Assembly: GCA_016790635.1 (NCBI GenBank)
Contig: JAEUOR010000078.1
Location: forward strand, 1 to 57,738
DNA from: Burkholderiales bacterium
GTDB lineage: Bacteria > Pseudomonadota > Gammaproteobacteria > Burkholderiales > JAEUOS01
Length of the DNA stretch: 57,738 nt
Reading direction: 5' to 3'
The notes below the pieces were generated by a model. The model saw only the letters and a list, made by a program, of their open reading frames with translations, made no database searches and was not told the origin of the DNA. Positions 40,192 through 48,824 of the stretch are shown here, piece by piece (the first letter of the stretch is position 1; the number at the start of each line of letters is the position of its first letter). A program made the translations under genes and the position numbers.

Positions 40192-42168
40192 ATGAACGCC
40201 AGACGCAACTGGATGCGGCAGGTCATCGGCAGCACGGTCCTTTTTGCGCCGTCGCCATGGGCTTATGTCTGGGCGCAGGGCGGCGCCGGTCAGGGTGCGC
40301 AACTCCTGAAACTGCCCAAGATCGCACTGGTGATCGGCAACGCGGCCTATCGGCAATCGCCGCTCAAGAACCCGGCCAATGACGCGCTGGGCATGGCCGA
40401 GACCCTCAACGCGACCGGCTTCGAGGTCACATTGCGTCTGGAAGCGTCGCGCAGCGCGATGCAGGCGACGATCGATGCCTACGTGAAGCAGCTCGCCGCG
40501 CGCAAGTGCGTGGGGCTCTTCTATTTCGCCGGCCACGGCATCCAGTTCAACTGGAAGAACTACCTGCTGCCGGTCGACGCGCAGGTCGCGTCCAACGCCG
40601 ATGTCGAGAAGCAGGGCATCGAGGTCAACGCGCTGGCCGCCGGCCTGGCGCGCGCCGGCAATCCGATGAACCTGATCATCCTGGACGCCTGTCGCGACGC
40701 GCCGTTCGGCGAAGCCAGCAAGCCCGAGCAGAAGGGCCTGTCGCAGATGGATGCGCCGCCCGGCACCTTGCTCGCGTACGCGACCGCGCCGGGCAATGTC
40801 GCCAGCGACGGCGAGGGCAGCCATGGCCTGTACACCGAGAACCTGTTGCGCGAGGCCAAGGTGCCCGAGGCGCGCGTCGAGGATGTGTTCAAGCGCGTGC
40901 GCCTGAACGTGCGCCGTCGCTCCAACGGCGCGCAGGTGCCGTGGGAGAGCACTTCGCTCGAGGAGGACTACTACTTCGTGCCGCCGAGCGAACTCGCAGT
41001 CACGCCGGACGTCGAGCGCGTGCGCCGCTTCGCCGATGAATTGCGCCTCTGGGAGCGCACCGCGCTGGCGGGCGAGCCGGCGCCGTTCGACGACTACCTG
41101 AAGCGCCATCCCGACGGTCAGTTCGCCGATCTCGCACGTTCCCGGCGAGAGGCGGCCGTGGCCCTGCAGGCCAAGCTGCGCGAGGAGGACCGGCAGCGAA
41201 GGGTCGCCGCAGAGGCCGCCGCCTGGCAGCGCGTCGGTACGCAGGCAGGCCTTCCCGACATCGAGGAATTCCTGCGCCAGCATCCCGCCGGGGCCAACGC
41301 GCAGGCGGCGCGCGCGCGGCGCGACCGGCTCGTCGCCGAACGCGAAGCCAAGCTGTTGGCCGAGGCGCCGAAGGTGGCGGCGGTGCGCACCGAGCAGGAT
41401 CGTGAGCGGCGCTACGCCGAAGAAGCGCGCCTGTGGGGCGAGGCCGAGCGGGCCAGCTCGCCGCGACTGGTGGAGGACTATCTGCGTCGTTACCCGAGCG
41501 GCTATTTCGCCGAGCTGGCGCAATTTCGCCTCGATCGCCTGCTGGCGCAGGCCGGCGAGAAAAGGATCGAGATACCATCGCAAAAGGGCAACCCCTATTC
41601 CGCCGGCACGCAGCGCGTCGACACCGCGTTCCGCGTCGGCGACACCTGGTTGTATCGGGTCAGCGACCCCGAAAGCGGAAAACTCCTGCGCAATGCCCGG
41701 CGCACGGTCACCGCGATCACCGACACCGAGGTGCAAATCAACAATGGCCAAATCACCTGGGACCTGATGGGCAACCTGCGCAAGCGTGCCGACGGACGCA
41801 CCGAAGTCGGCGCGCAGTACATGCCGGGCGAGCTGGCCATCGGTCGCGCCTGGGTCTCGCGCCACGACATGCGCAACACCAACCAGCCCGAACCCAACAC
41901 CTACGTGGTCTTTCAGTTCCGTGTCGCCGCGCGCGAGACGATCAGCGTGCCGGCCGGCAGCTTCGATTGCTTTCGCATCGACGGCAAGGGAGTGAGCCGC
42001 GCTTACCTGGGACCGAACAACTCGCAGCTCACCTGGGTGCGCTGGATGGCGCCTGAATCGCGCCAGTTCATCCGGCAGGACTATTCATCCGTGAGTTACG
42101 GGCGCGGCGGGCCGCCGACCCGCGAGATCAACGAGCGCTTCGAACTGGTCTCCTTCCGTCACGCCTAA
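40192..42168 (+). CDS. Exported metacaspase-like (caspase family) protein with three repeats
   Basis: The 658-residue protein has a Tat-like or Sec signal (RRNWMRQ, cut near VWAQ), a C14 caspase domain with dyad H115 in FAGHGIQ and C167 in LDACRDAPF, three TPR-like repeats between about residues 275 and 460 (DDYLKRHPDGQFADLA, EEFLRQHPAGANAQAA and EDYLRRYPSGYFAELA), and a C-terminal beta-rich domain of about 170 residues (VPAGSFDCFRIDGKG). It should be a periplasmic peptidase specific for Arg/Lys or Asp. It sits next to a close paralogue, and a CHASE2 cyclase and FecR genes stand upstream. Confidence 0.85.
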   Translation: MNARRNWMRQVIGSTVLFAPSPWAYVWAQGGAGQGAQLLKLPKIALVIGNAAYRQSPLKNPANDALGMAETLNATGFEVTLRLEASRSAMQATIDAYVKQLAARKCVGLFYFAGHGIQFNWKNYLLPVDAQVASNADVEKQGIEVNALAAGLARAGNPMNLIILDACRDAPFGEASKPEQKGLSQMDAPPGTLLAYATAPGNVASDGEGSHGLYTENLLREAKVPEARVEDVFKRVRLNVRRRSNGAQVPWESTSLEEDYYFVPPSELAVTPDVERVRRFADELRLWERTALAGEPAPFDDYLKRHPDGQFADLARSRREAAVALQAKLREEDRQRRVAAEAAAWQRVGTQAGLPDIEEFLRQHPAGANAQAARARRDRLVAEREAKLLAEAPKVAAVRTEQDRERRYAEEARLWGEAERASSPRLVEDYLRRYPSGYFAELAQFRLDRLLAQAGEKRIEIPSQKGNPYSAGTQRVDTAFRVGDTWLYRVSDPESGKLLRNARRTVTAITDTEVQINNGQITWDLMGNLRKRADGRTEVGAQYMPGELAIGRAWVSRHDMRNTNQPEPNTYVVFQFRVAARETISVPAGSFDCFRIDGKGVSRAYLGPNNSQLTWVRWMAPESRQFIRQDYSSVSYGRGGPPTREINERFELVSFRHA

Positions 42169-42195
42169 ATGCAGCCCTGATCGGGCGATTACCTG

Positions 42196-42214
42196 CTCTT
42201 CTGAGACAGAAGAG
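42196..42214 (+). terminator. Stem-loop between the two metacaspase genes
   Basis: Perfect 8-bp arms CTCTTCTG / CAGAAGAG with a 3-nt loop in the 88-bp gap. There is no U-tract; it may attenuate rather than stop transcription into the second copy. Confidence 0.3.
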
Positions 42215-42256
42215 GGCGGCAGCGGCGCGGTAAGATGATCTTCTCGCCGCAACAAG

Positions 42257-43903
42257 ATGAATATGATGCAAGGCTGCAAGCCACTCTCAGGCTGTGATTT
42301 GCCCGAGCCGGGCGTCTCGCGCGATGCCCTTCAAGATCCGCAGCGCCGCTCGCTTTTGGGCGGCGCCGTGCTGTTTGCTGCGTCGCCCTGGGCCCGCCTA
42401 TGGGCGCAGACTCCGGCTGGCGCGCAGCTCCTGAAACTGCCCAAGATCGCGCTGGTGATCGGCAACGCGGCGTACCGGCAGGCGCCGCTCAAGAATCCTG
42501 CCAATGACGCCAAGGGCATGGCCGAAGCCTTGAACGGCGCGGGGTTCGAGGTCACGGTGCGCCTCGACGCTGGACGCGCGGCGATGCAGGCCGCCGTGGA
42601 TGCCTACGTGAAGCAGCTGGCCGAACGCAAGTGCGTCGGTCTTTTCTATTTCGCCGGCCACGGCATTCAGATCAACTGGAAGAACTACCTGCTGCCGGCC
42701 GACGCCCAGGTGGCCTCCAACGAGGACGTCGAGCGGCAGGGGATCGAGGTCAATGCGATGGCGGCCGGCCTGGCGCGGGCCGGGAACGCGCTGAACCTGA
42801 TCATCCTCGATGCCTGCCGCGACGCGCCCTTCGGCGAGGCGCGGAAGCCGGAGCAAAAGGGCCTGTCGCAGATGGACGCGCCGCGCAGCACGCTGCTGGC
42901 CTACGCGACCGCGCCGGGCAATGTGGCAAGCGATGGAGAAGGGGCCAATGGCCTCTACACCGAGAGCTTGCTGCGCGAGATGAAGGTGGCCGACGCCAAG
43001 GTCGAGGACGTGTTCAAGCGGGTGCGCCTGAACGTGCGGCGCAGGTCCGGCGGCGCGCAGATCCCGTGGGAAAGCACCTCGCTGGAGGACGATTTCTGGT
43101 TCGTCCCGCCGGCGAACCTGGCCCCGCCGACCGACCGCGAGCGCGCGGCGCGCTTCGCCGAGGAGCTGAAGCTGTGGGAGCGCGTCGAGGCCGCCAACAC
43201 GCCCGAGCCGTTCGAGGATTACCTGCGCCGCTATCCGAGCGGCAATTTCAACGAACTGGCGCAGTTCCGCCTCGACCGCGTTCTCGCCCAGGCCGGCGAG
43301 AGGAGGATCGAGATTGCGCCGCAGGCGAACAATCCCTATGCAACTCCCACCGTTCGGAGCGACACGGCATACCGGGTCGGCGACCTTTACGTGCACCGCG
43401 TCAGCGATATCGACAGTGGCCAGTTCAGGCGTGAGATGAGGCGCGTGGTCACCGCGATCTCTGATAGCGAGGTGGTGTTGAATCAGGGGCAGGGGACCTT
43501 CGACCTGCTGGGCAACCCGCGCCGACTGCAGGATGGGCGGCAGATGTTCGGCGCGCAACTCATGCCAAGCGAATTTGCCGTCGGTCGCGCCTGGACCACG
43601 CGCTATAACCTGCGCACCGACTCCGGGCAGGATGCGTACGTGGAAATGCACTTCCGCATTGTCACGCGCGAAAAAGTCACGGTGCCTGCCGGTACCTTTG
43701 AATGCTTTCGCATCGAAGGCAAGGGCGTTACCCGACCTTATCAGGGCTCCTGGAACACCCAGTTGTCATCGACGCGCTGGTTGGCGCCGGACCGTTGCCG
43801 GCTGCCGATCAAAGCCGAGGGAAAGCGCGTGAATTTCGGGCCGCAAGGGTCGAACGTCCTCGAGAATGACCGTCTCGAACTGATCCAGTTCCGCCAGGGG
43901 TGA
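42257..43903 (+). CDS. Exported metacaspase-like protein, paralogue with one repeat
   Basis: The 548-residue protein shares domain order and long identical stretches with the preceding gene (for example LLKLPKIALVIGNAAYRQ and the whole catalytic region), with dyad H135 in FAGHGIQ and C187 in LDACRDAPF. It keeps only one TPR-like repeat (EDYLRRYPSGNFNELA) and the C-terminal beta domain (VPAGTFECFRIEGKG). The N terminus has QRRSLLGG before a hydrophobic run, a good twin-arginine signal. The start is ATG 42257 or 42263; no ribosome binding site decides this. It arose from the upstream gene by tandem duplication and loss or gain of repeats. Confidence 0.85.
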   Translation: MNMMQGCKPLSGCDLPEPGVSRDALQDPQRRSLLGGAVLFAASPWARLWAQTPAGAQLLKLPKIALVIGNAAYRQAPLKNPANDAKGMAEALNGAGFEVTVRLDAGRAAMQAAVDAYVKQLAERKCVGLFYFAGHGIQINWKNYLLPADAQVASNEDVERQGIEVNAMAAGLARAGNALNLIILDACRDAPFGEARKPEQKGLSQMDAPRSTLLAYATAPGNVASDGEGANGLYTESLLREMKVADAKVEDVFKRVRLNVRRRSGGAQIPWESTSLEDDFWFVPPANLAPPTDRERAARFAEELKLWERVEAANTPEPFEDYLRRYPSGNFNELAQFRLDRVLAQAGERRIEIAPQANNPYATPTVRSDTAYRVGDLYVHRVSDIDSGQFRREMRRVVTAISDSEVVLNQGQGTFDLLGNPRRLQDGRQMFGAQLMPSEFAVGRAWTTRYNLRTDSGQDAYVEMHFRIVTREKVTVPAGTFECFRIEGKGVTRPYQGSWNTQLSSTRWLAPDRCRLPIKAEGKRVNFGPQGSNVLENDRLELIQFRQG

Positions 43904-43941
43904 CTGGCGCGGCCGCCGACCCGGGATTTTTGCAACTCAGG

Positions 43942-43969
43942 AAAAAAATGGCGGGCCATGCCCGCCATT
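43942..43969 (-). terminator. Rho-independent terminator of the peptide-binding protein gene
   Basis: 10-bp stem with a 3-nt loop (arms AATGGCGGGC and GCCCGCCATT); read on the minus strand it is followed by a run of T. It ends the gene at 43990-45582 and also separates it from the metacaspase gene. Confidence 0.8.
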
Positions 43970-43989
43970 GCCGATTCGAACTGGCCTGA

Positions 43990-45582
43990 TCAGCGTTTCG
44001 GAAAGAACGCGTGCGCGTAGGTGCGCTCGTCGGTGCGGCCGACGTAGTCGATCGTGTTCTTGGCCGCCCAGGTGGTCACCTGGTGGTGGATCGGCACGAA
44101 GGCCGCGTCGTCGACGACGATCTTGACCGCTTCTTGGAAGAGCGCGAGCCGCTTCTTGTCATCGACCGTGCGCAGGCCTTCCTCGAGCAGCGCGTCCATC
44201 TTGGGATTGCAGTAGGACGGATAGTTGATCGCGCCGAAGCCCTTTTCCTTGTTCTCGCAGGCCAAGAGCGCGCGCAGCGGCGAGGAGGCCTCGCCGGTCT
44301 GCGCACCCCAGCCGACCAAGGTCACCGAGAATTCCTTCTTGGTGCCGCGCGGGAAGTACGTCGCCAGTGGCATCGCGTCGACCCGCGCACGCACGCCGAT
44401 GCGCGCCCACATCTGCGCGATGGTCTGCATGATCTGGTCATCGTTGACGTAGCGGTTGTTGGGGCCGTGGAAGGTGAGCTGGAATCCATTCGGATAACCC
44501 GCCTCGGTGAGCAGGCGTTTGGCCTGGTCCGCATCAAACACTGGCTTCAACGTCGGGTTGTGACCGAACAGGGTCGAGGGCACCAGGTTGGCCGTCGGCA
44601 GCGACAGGCCCTCCATGAGGCGGTCGCGGATCGCGTCACGATTGACCGCCAGCGACAGCGCCTTCCGCACGCGCGCGTCGCGCAAGGGGTTCTTGTCCAG
44701 CGGCTTGCCGTCGTTGTCGAACACGAAGGGCGTCTTCTCGCGCTGATCCAGGTTGAAGTAGATGACGCGGTGCGAGACCTTGGAGAAGAAGTTCAAGGCC
44801 TTGTTCTCGCGGATGCGCTTCAGGTCGGCGGTCGGCACGTTCTCGATCGCATCCACATCCCCGGAAAGGAGCGCCGCGACGCGCGTCGGGTCGGCGGCGA
44901 TGAAGCGCAGCGTCACCTTGGCCCAGGCAGGTTTCGGCCCCCAGTAGGCGTCATTGCGTTCCAGCTCGACACGGTCGTCGCGCTGGAAGCGCACGAACTT
45001 GAACGGTCCCGTGCCGGCCATGCCGCGCCCGGTGGCGAAGTCCTCGCTCGCCAGGCCTTGCGGCAAGGATCCCGCGGTAGCCTTCTTGCTGACGATGAAC
45101 ACCGCAGTCAGGTCCGGCAGCATCAGGGGATAGGGCGTGGCGGTGGTGAACTGGATGGTGTGCGAGTCGACGATACGCTTGGAAACGATCGCCTTGGTGT
45201 ACGAGTCGAAGCGCCCCGGGCTGTTGGCGATGAGCGGAATGCGGTCGATCGACCAGGCCACGTCCTCGGCCGTGAAGTCCGACCCGTCGTGGAACTTGAC
45301 GCCGCGCCGCAGCTTGAATTCCCAGGTCGTGTCGTTGACCAGGCGCCAGGACTCGGCCAGCCCGGGGATGGGCTGGCTGTCCGGGCTCATCTTGACCAGG
45401 GTCTCGAACATGTGGTCCGAGACGTTGATGTTGGAGAACAGGTTGAAAAAGTGCGGGTCCATCGAGCTTGGCGGCGAGCTCATGGCCAGGCGGAAGTCCT
45501 GGGCCTGGACGGAAGCTGCGCACAGCCCGAAGGCCAGTGCGGCGCCGGTCAGGGCGCGGCGCAAGGTGCGTAAGGCGGTCAT
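43990..45582 (-). CDS. ABC transporter periplasmic binding protein, family 5 (peptide/nickel type)
   Basis: The 530-residue protein has a signal peptide (about 1-27, ending ASVQAQ) and the family-5 binding-protein fold: MDPHFFNLFSNINVSDHM, LAESWRLVNDTTWEFKLRRGVKFHDG (the usual WEFKLR-VKFHDG signature) and a C-terminal VPIHHQVTTWAAKN. It binds a di- or oligopeptide or a similar ligand for a DppBCDF-type importer. No permease genes are beside it; the dppBCDF operon at 52-56 kb could serve it. It stands alone, followed by a strong terminator, and a LysR (CysB) gene is upstream on the same strand. Confidence 0.9.
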   Translation of the reverse strand: MTALRTLRRALTGAALAFGLCAASVQAQDFRLAMSSPPSSMDPHFFNLFSNINVSDHMFETLVKMSPDSQPIPGLAESWRLVNDTTWEFKLRRGVKFHDGSDFTAEDVAWSIDRIPLIANSPGRFDSYTKAIVSKRIVDSHTIQFTTATPYPLMLPDLTAVFIVSKKATAGSLPQGLASEDFATGRGMAGTGPFKFVRFQRDDRVELERNDAYWGPKPAWAKVTLRFIAADPTRVAALLSGDVDAIENVPTADLKRIRENKALNFFSKVSHRVIYFNLDQREKTPFVFDNDGKPLDKNPLRDARVRKALSLAVNRDAIRDRLMEGLSLPTANLVPSTLFGHNPTLKPVFDADQAKRLLTEAGYPNGFQLTFHGPNNRYVNDDQIMQTIAQMWARIGVRARVDAMPLATYFPRGTKKEFSVTLVGWGAQTGEASSPLRALLACENKEKGFGAINYPSYCNPKMDALLEEGLRTVDDKKRLALFQEAVKIVVDDAAFVPIHHQVTTWAAKNTIDYVGRTDERTYAHAFFPKR

Positions 45583-45706
45583 TGCGTTCTCCTCGTTGGG
45601 GGATGGGGCGGATCAGGCGGGCGGATGCCGAAGCGCGGCTTTATAGCAGAAACGGCGCCGGAATCGCCGCTCTCGAAGGCTGGCCTCAAGGATTGCAGAC
45701 AGTCCT

Positions 45707-46657
45707 TCAGTCAGCGCTCGCCTCATCGCCCCGGGCAGCCTGCGCCAGGGCCGCGCCGACATGCTCGCGCGTGAGCGCCGGGGCGAACATGCCGATGAAA
45801 TCGTAGGCGAAGGTGCGCAGGTACGCGCGCCTGTGCACTGCCAGGTAGGTGGTGCGCTCGGCGAAGAGATGGCCGGCGTCGATGGCGGCCAGGCGCGTGT
45901 CGCGCGCGGCGTCGAACGCGATCGCATTGAGGATGCCGACCCCCAGGCCCAGTTCGACGTAGGTCTTGATCACGTCGGAGTCGATTGCCGAGAGCACGAT
46001 GTTGGGTGCGAGCTTGCGCTCCGCGAAGGCGTGGTTGATGGTCGAGCGCCCGGTGAAGGCGCCGTCGTAGGTGATGATCGGATACTCGGCGAGGGCCTCC
46101 AGGGTCAGGCGCGGCGCCTTGCGCAAGGCGTGGTCCGACGGCGTGACCACGACGTGGTGCCAGCGATAGCAGGGCAGGGCCACCAGTTCCTCGTGCTCGG
46201 CGATGGTCTCGGTGGCGACCGCGAGGTCGGCTTCGCCGCGCACGACCATGTCGGCGATGACCGGCGGGCTGCCTTGCACGATCGCCAGGCGCACCTTGGG
46301 GTAGCGCTGCTTGAACTCGCCCACCGCCTTCGGCAGCGCATAGCGCGCCTGGGTATGCGTGGTGGCAATCGTCAGGCTGCCCGACTGCTGGTCGGCAAAA
46401 TCGGCCGCGGTCTTTTTGAGGTTTTCGGCTTCGATCAAGAGGCGTTCGATGACCGCGAGCACCGCACGTCCCGGTTCGGTCAACTGCGTGATGCGCTTGC
46501 CGTAGCGCACAAAGATGGTCACCCCCAACTCGTCCTCGAGTTCGCGAATCTGCTTGGAGACCCCGGGCTGGGAGGTATGCAGCGCGTTGGCGGCATTGGT
46601 CAGGTTGAGGCCTTGGCGAACCGTCTCGCGCACGTAGCGCAGCTGCTGAAAGTTCAT
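45707..46657 (-). CDS. cysB: CysB-family LysR regulator
   Basis: The 316-residue protein is a LysR regulator of the CysB/Cbl group: winged helix MNFQQLRYVRETVRQGLNL at the N terminus with ALHTSQPGVSKQIRELEDELG as the recognition region, and a sulfate/thiosulfate-type effector domain with THTQARYALP, which in CysB binds acetylserine, and GLGVGILNA. It should activate sulfate assimilation genes. The ATG at 46657 gives the MNFQQLR start typical of CysB; an in-frame start at 46666 adds three residues. No cys biosynthetic genes are adjacent, so it acts in trans. Confidence 0.88.
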   Translation of the reverse strand: MNFQQLRYVRETVRQGLNLTNAANALHTSQPGVSKQIRELEDELGVTIFVRYGKRITQLTEPGRAVLAVIERLLIEAENLKKTAADFADQQSGSLTIATTHTQARYALPKAVGEFKQRYPKVRLAIVQGSPPVIADMVVRGEADLAVATETIAEHEELVALPCYRWHHVVVTPSDHALRKAPRLTLEALAEYPIITYDGAFTGRSTINHAFAERKLAPNIVLSAIDSDVIKTYVELGLGVGILNAIAFDAARDTRLAAIDAGHLFAERTTYLAVHRRAYLRTFAYDFIGMFAPALTREHVGAALAQAARGDEASAD

Positions 46658-46763
46658 CGCAATCAATCAATGGAGATATTGATCTCTTATTTTATCGCGC
46701 CGGGTTATTTGGCTGGTCAGGACGAAAGAAGTCCGGGCAGCGCGTGATATAGTTTTTTGTTCC

Positions 46764-47609
46764 ATGAACGCAAGCTTGGAACCGCATCCCCTGCTGGTAG
46801 GCGACCGCCTGCTCTACGCCTGTGTCGGCGCGTCGATGCTCCTGCATGCGTTTGCGTTGTTGACGGCCGCGCCCGCACCACCCAAGGAAACCCCGCCGCT
46901 GCGTTTGACGGCGACCCTGCGCGCTCTTGAACCGGCGCCCGCACCGGCGCCGCCGCCCGCGCCTGCGTCGAGCGTCGTGCCGGAGCCGCAGAAGGCGACC
47001 GCACCCGAGCCCCAGAAGGTGCCTCCCAAGCCGGTACCGGAGGTGCGGCGAACGGAGCCGCGCCCGCAGGCCGCGCCTGCTCCCGAGCAACGCCTGGTCA
47101 AGCCCCTGCCTGAAGAACGCTCGGAGGCGCGACCCGCGCCGACCATCGCTGCGCAGCCATCGGTTCCGGCCCCAGCACCGGCGCCTGCCGCAGTAGCGCC
47201 TGCGGAAGCCAAGTCCGAGGCGAAGGCTGATGCGCCAAGGATCGCCTCCGCGGCGCCATCCACGGCGGCGGGCGCAGGCACCAGTGGATCGTCAGAAGAC
47301 GTGAAGCTTGCCGTCGGGCTGTTCCAGGACAAGCTGGTGTCCATCATCGAGACGCGTCGTTACAAGCGCTATCCCAATGAAGCCATGCAGAACGGCTGGG
47401 AGGGCATCGCCTGGGTGGAGCTGCTGGTTGGCAGCGACGGCAAGACGCGCGGCATCAACGTGCACAAGAGCAGCGGCCACGAGATGCTCGATCGGGAAGC
47501 GCGCGTCGCCGTCGAGAAGGCGCGCGTCGAAGCGATGATGCAGATTCCTCCGGCGTTGAAGGGGCGCGAGTTCGTCGCGCAGATCCGCGTTGTCTTCAAG
47601 CTGCCCTGA
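46764..47609 (+). CDS. TonB-family energy-transducing protein
   Basis: The 281-residue protein has an N-terminal membrane anchor (about 15-35, LLYACVGASMLLHAFALL), a long Pro/Ala/Glu-rich periplasmic linker (about 45-165) and a C-terminal TonB domain (about 190-281: YPNEAMQNGWEGIAWVELLV, SSGHEMLDREARVAVEKA). It would couple ExbBD-derived energy to outer-membrane receptors. No exbBD or receptor gene is beside it. It is divergent from cysB over a 106-bp gap. Because the TonB anchor motif is not classic, it may serve one receptor only. Confidence 0.85.
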   Translation: MNASLEPHPLLVGDRLLYACVGASMLLHAFALLTAAPAPPKETPPLRLTATLRALEPAPAPAPPPAPASSVVPEPQKATAPEPQKVPPKPVPEVRRTEPRPQAAPAPEQRLVKPLPEERSEARPAPTIAAQPSVPAPAPAPAAVAPAEAKSEAKADAPRIASAAPSTAAGAGTSGSSEDVKLAVGLFQDKLVSIIETRRYKRYPNEAMQNGWEGIAWVELLVGSDGKTRGINVHKSSGHEMLDREARVAVEKARVEAMMQIPPALKGREFVAQIRVVFKLP

Positions 47610-47632
47610 ACGCGCCGCGCCAGGCGGCCGCT

Positions 47633-48778
47633 TCAATGACTGTGGCCGGTGATTGCGCGGGATTCGACCGGCTGCGCGGCAGCCGGCAGCGGCAGGTTGG
47701 CCACCGGCCCGAAGGCGACCACGTGGTCGATCTCGAGTCGAATGCCGATCTTCTCGCCGATCGCGTGGTTGTGATGCGAGGGCACCAGGGCCAGCACCTC
47801 GCGCCCGGACGGCAGGCGCAGCGTATAGAGGAATTGCGCGCCGCGAAACGACTTGCGCAGCACTTCGGCCTTGAGCGGCGCGTCGTCGTCGTGGATCACG
47901 TCGTCGGGCCGCAGCAGCACCTCGACGGCGCAGCCTTTGCCGCAGGAGTCGCAACCCTGGTGGCAGGGCATGGGGACGTCGCTGGCCAGGTTGCCGAATT
48001 CGATGGCCACGGAGTTGCCGGTCAGCACCTTGCCGGTCACGAACACGCCCTGTCCGATGAAGTCGGCGACAAAGCGCGACTGCGGCCGGTGGTAGAGCTC
48101 GTACGGGGCGGACCATTGCTCCAGGCGACCGGCATTCATGAGGCCGATGCAGTCGGCGATTGCAAAAGCCTCGTGCTGGTCGTGCGTGACCAGGATCGCG
48201 GTGGTGCCGGCGCGCTTCAGGATCTCGCGCAGTTCCAGGGAGAGGCGCTCGCGCAATTCGGTGTCGAGGTTGGAAAACGGTTCGTCGAGCAGGAGTAGTT
48301 CGGGCCGCGGCGCCAGCGCGCGCGCCAGGGCAACGCGCTGTTGCTGGCCGCCGGAGAGTTCGTGCGGGTACCTCTGGGCATTGCCGGCAAGCCCGGTCAG
48401 CGCGAGCAGTTCGTCCACGCGCGCCGCGCGCTCGTTGGCACCGATGCCGCGCAGACCGAAGGCGATGTTGCGCGCCACGGACAGGTGCGGAAACAGGGCA
48501 TAGTCCTGGAAGACCATGCCGATGCGGCGCTTTTCCGGTTCCAGGGTATTGCCGACGCGACTGATGGTCGCGCCATCCAAGGTGATGCTGCCGCGCGTGA
48601 CGGGTTCAAACCCCGCGACCGCGCGCAGTACGGTCGTCTTGCCACATCCGCTCGGGCCCAGGATGCAGCCGATTTCACCGCGCTTCAAGGCGAAAGACAC
48701 CTCGTGCACGGCGGGTACGCCTGCATAGGAGACGCCCACGTGGTCGAGGGCGAGAATGTGCTGGCCGGAGCGTTCCAT
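47633..48778 (-). CDS. fbpC: Iron(III)-type ABC transporter ATP-binding protein with C-terminal Cys cluster
   Basis: The 381-residue protein has Walker A GPSGCGKTT, ABC signature LSGGQQQRVALARAL, Walker B LLLLDEPFSNLD and a C-terminal regulatory beta domain. It is the FbpC/FutC type. The C-terminal domain carries four cysteines, C272, C276, C279 and C283, in CHQGCDSCGKGC, which could bind a metal or Fe-S centre and sense iron. The gene is divergent from the permease gene over 46 bp with a Fur-box-like sequence. The binding protein gene (fbpA) is not nearby. Symbol given by type and neighbourhood. Confidence 0.82.
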   Translation of the reverse strand: MERSGQHILALDHVGVSYAGVPAVHEVSFALKRGEIGCILGPSGCGKTTVLRAVAGFEPVTRGSITLDGATISRVGNTLEPEKRRIGMVFQDYALFPHLSVARNIAFGLRGIGANERAARVDELLALTGLAGNAQRYPHELSGGQQQRVALARALAPRPELLLLDEPFSNLDTELRERLSLELREILKRAGTTAILVTHDQHEAFAIADCIGLMNAGRLEQWSAPYELYHRPQSRFVADFIGQGVFVTGKVLTGNSVAIEFGNLASDVPMPCHQGCDSCGKGCAVEVLLRPDDVIHDDDAPLKAEVLRKSFRGAQFLYTLRLPSGREVLALVPSHHNHAIGEKIGIRLEIDHVVAFGPVANLPLPAAAQPVESRAITGHSH

Positions 48779-48791
48779 GGTGGAATTCCCA

Positions 48792-48810
48792 GATGATTAT
48801 AATTCCTATT
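48792..48810. promoter_or_regulatory. Fur-box-like site in the iron transporter divergent region
   Basis: The 19-bp sequence starting GATGATTATAAT agrees at 13 of 19 positions with the Fur consensus GATAATGATAATCATTATC. It lies in the 46-bp gap between the ATPase and permease genes, so Fur could repress both. Confidence 0.55.
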
Positions 48811-48824
48811 TGCATTAACTTGGC

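Noticed and set aside
46667..46763. Possible regulatory site between cysB and the TonB-like gene
   Set aside because: No clear inverted repeat or promoter elements could be seen beyond A+T-rich sequence.
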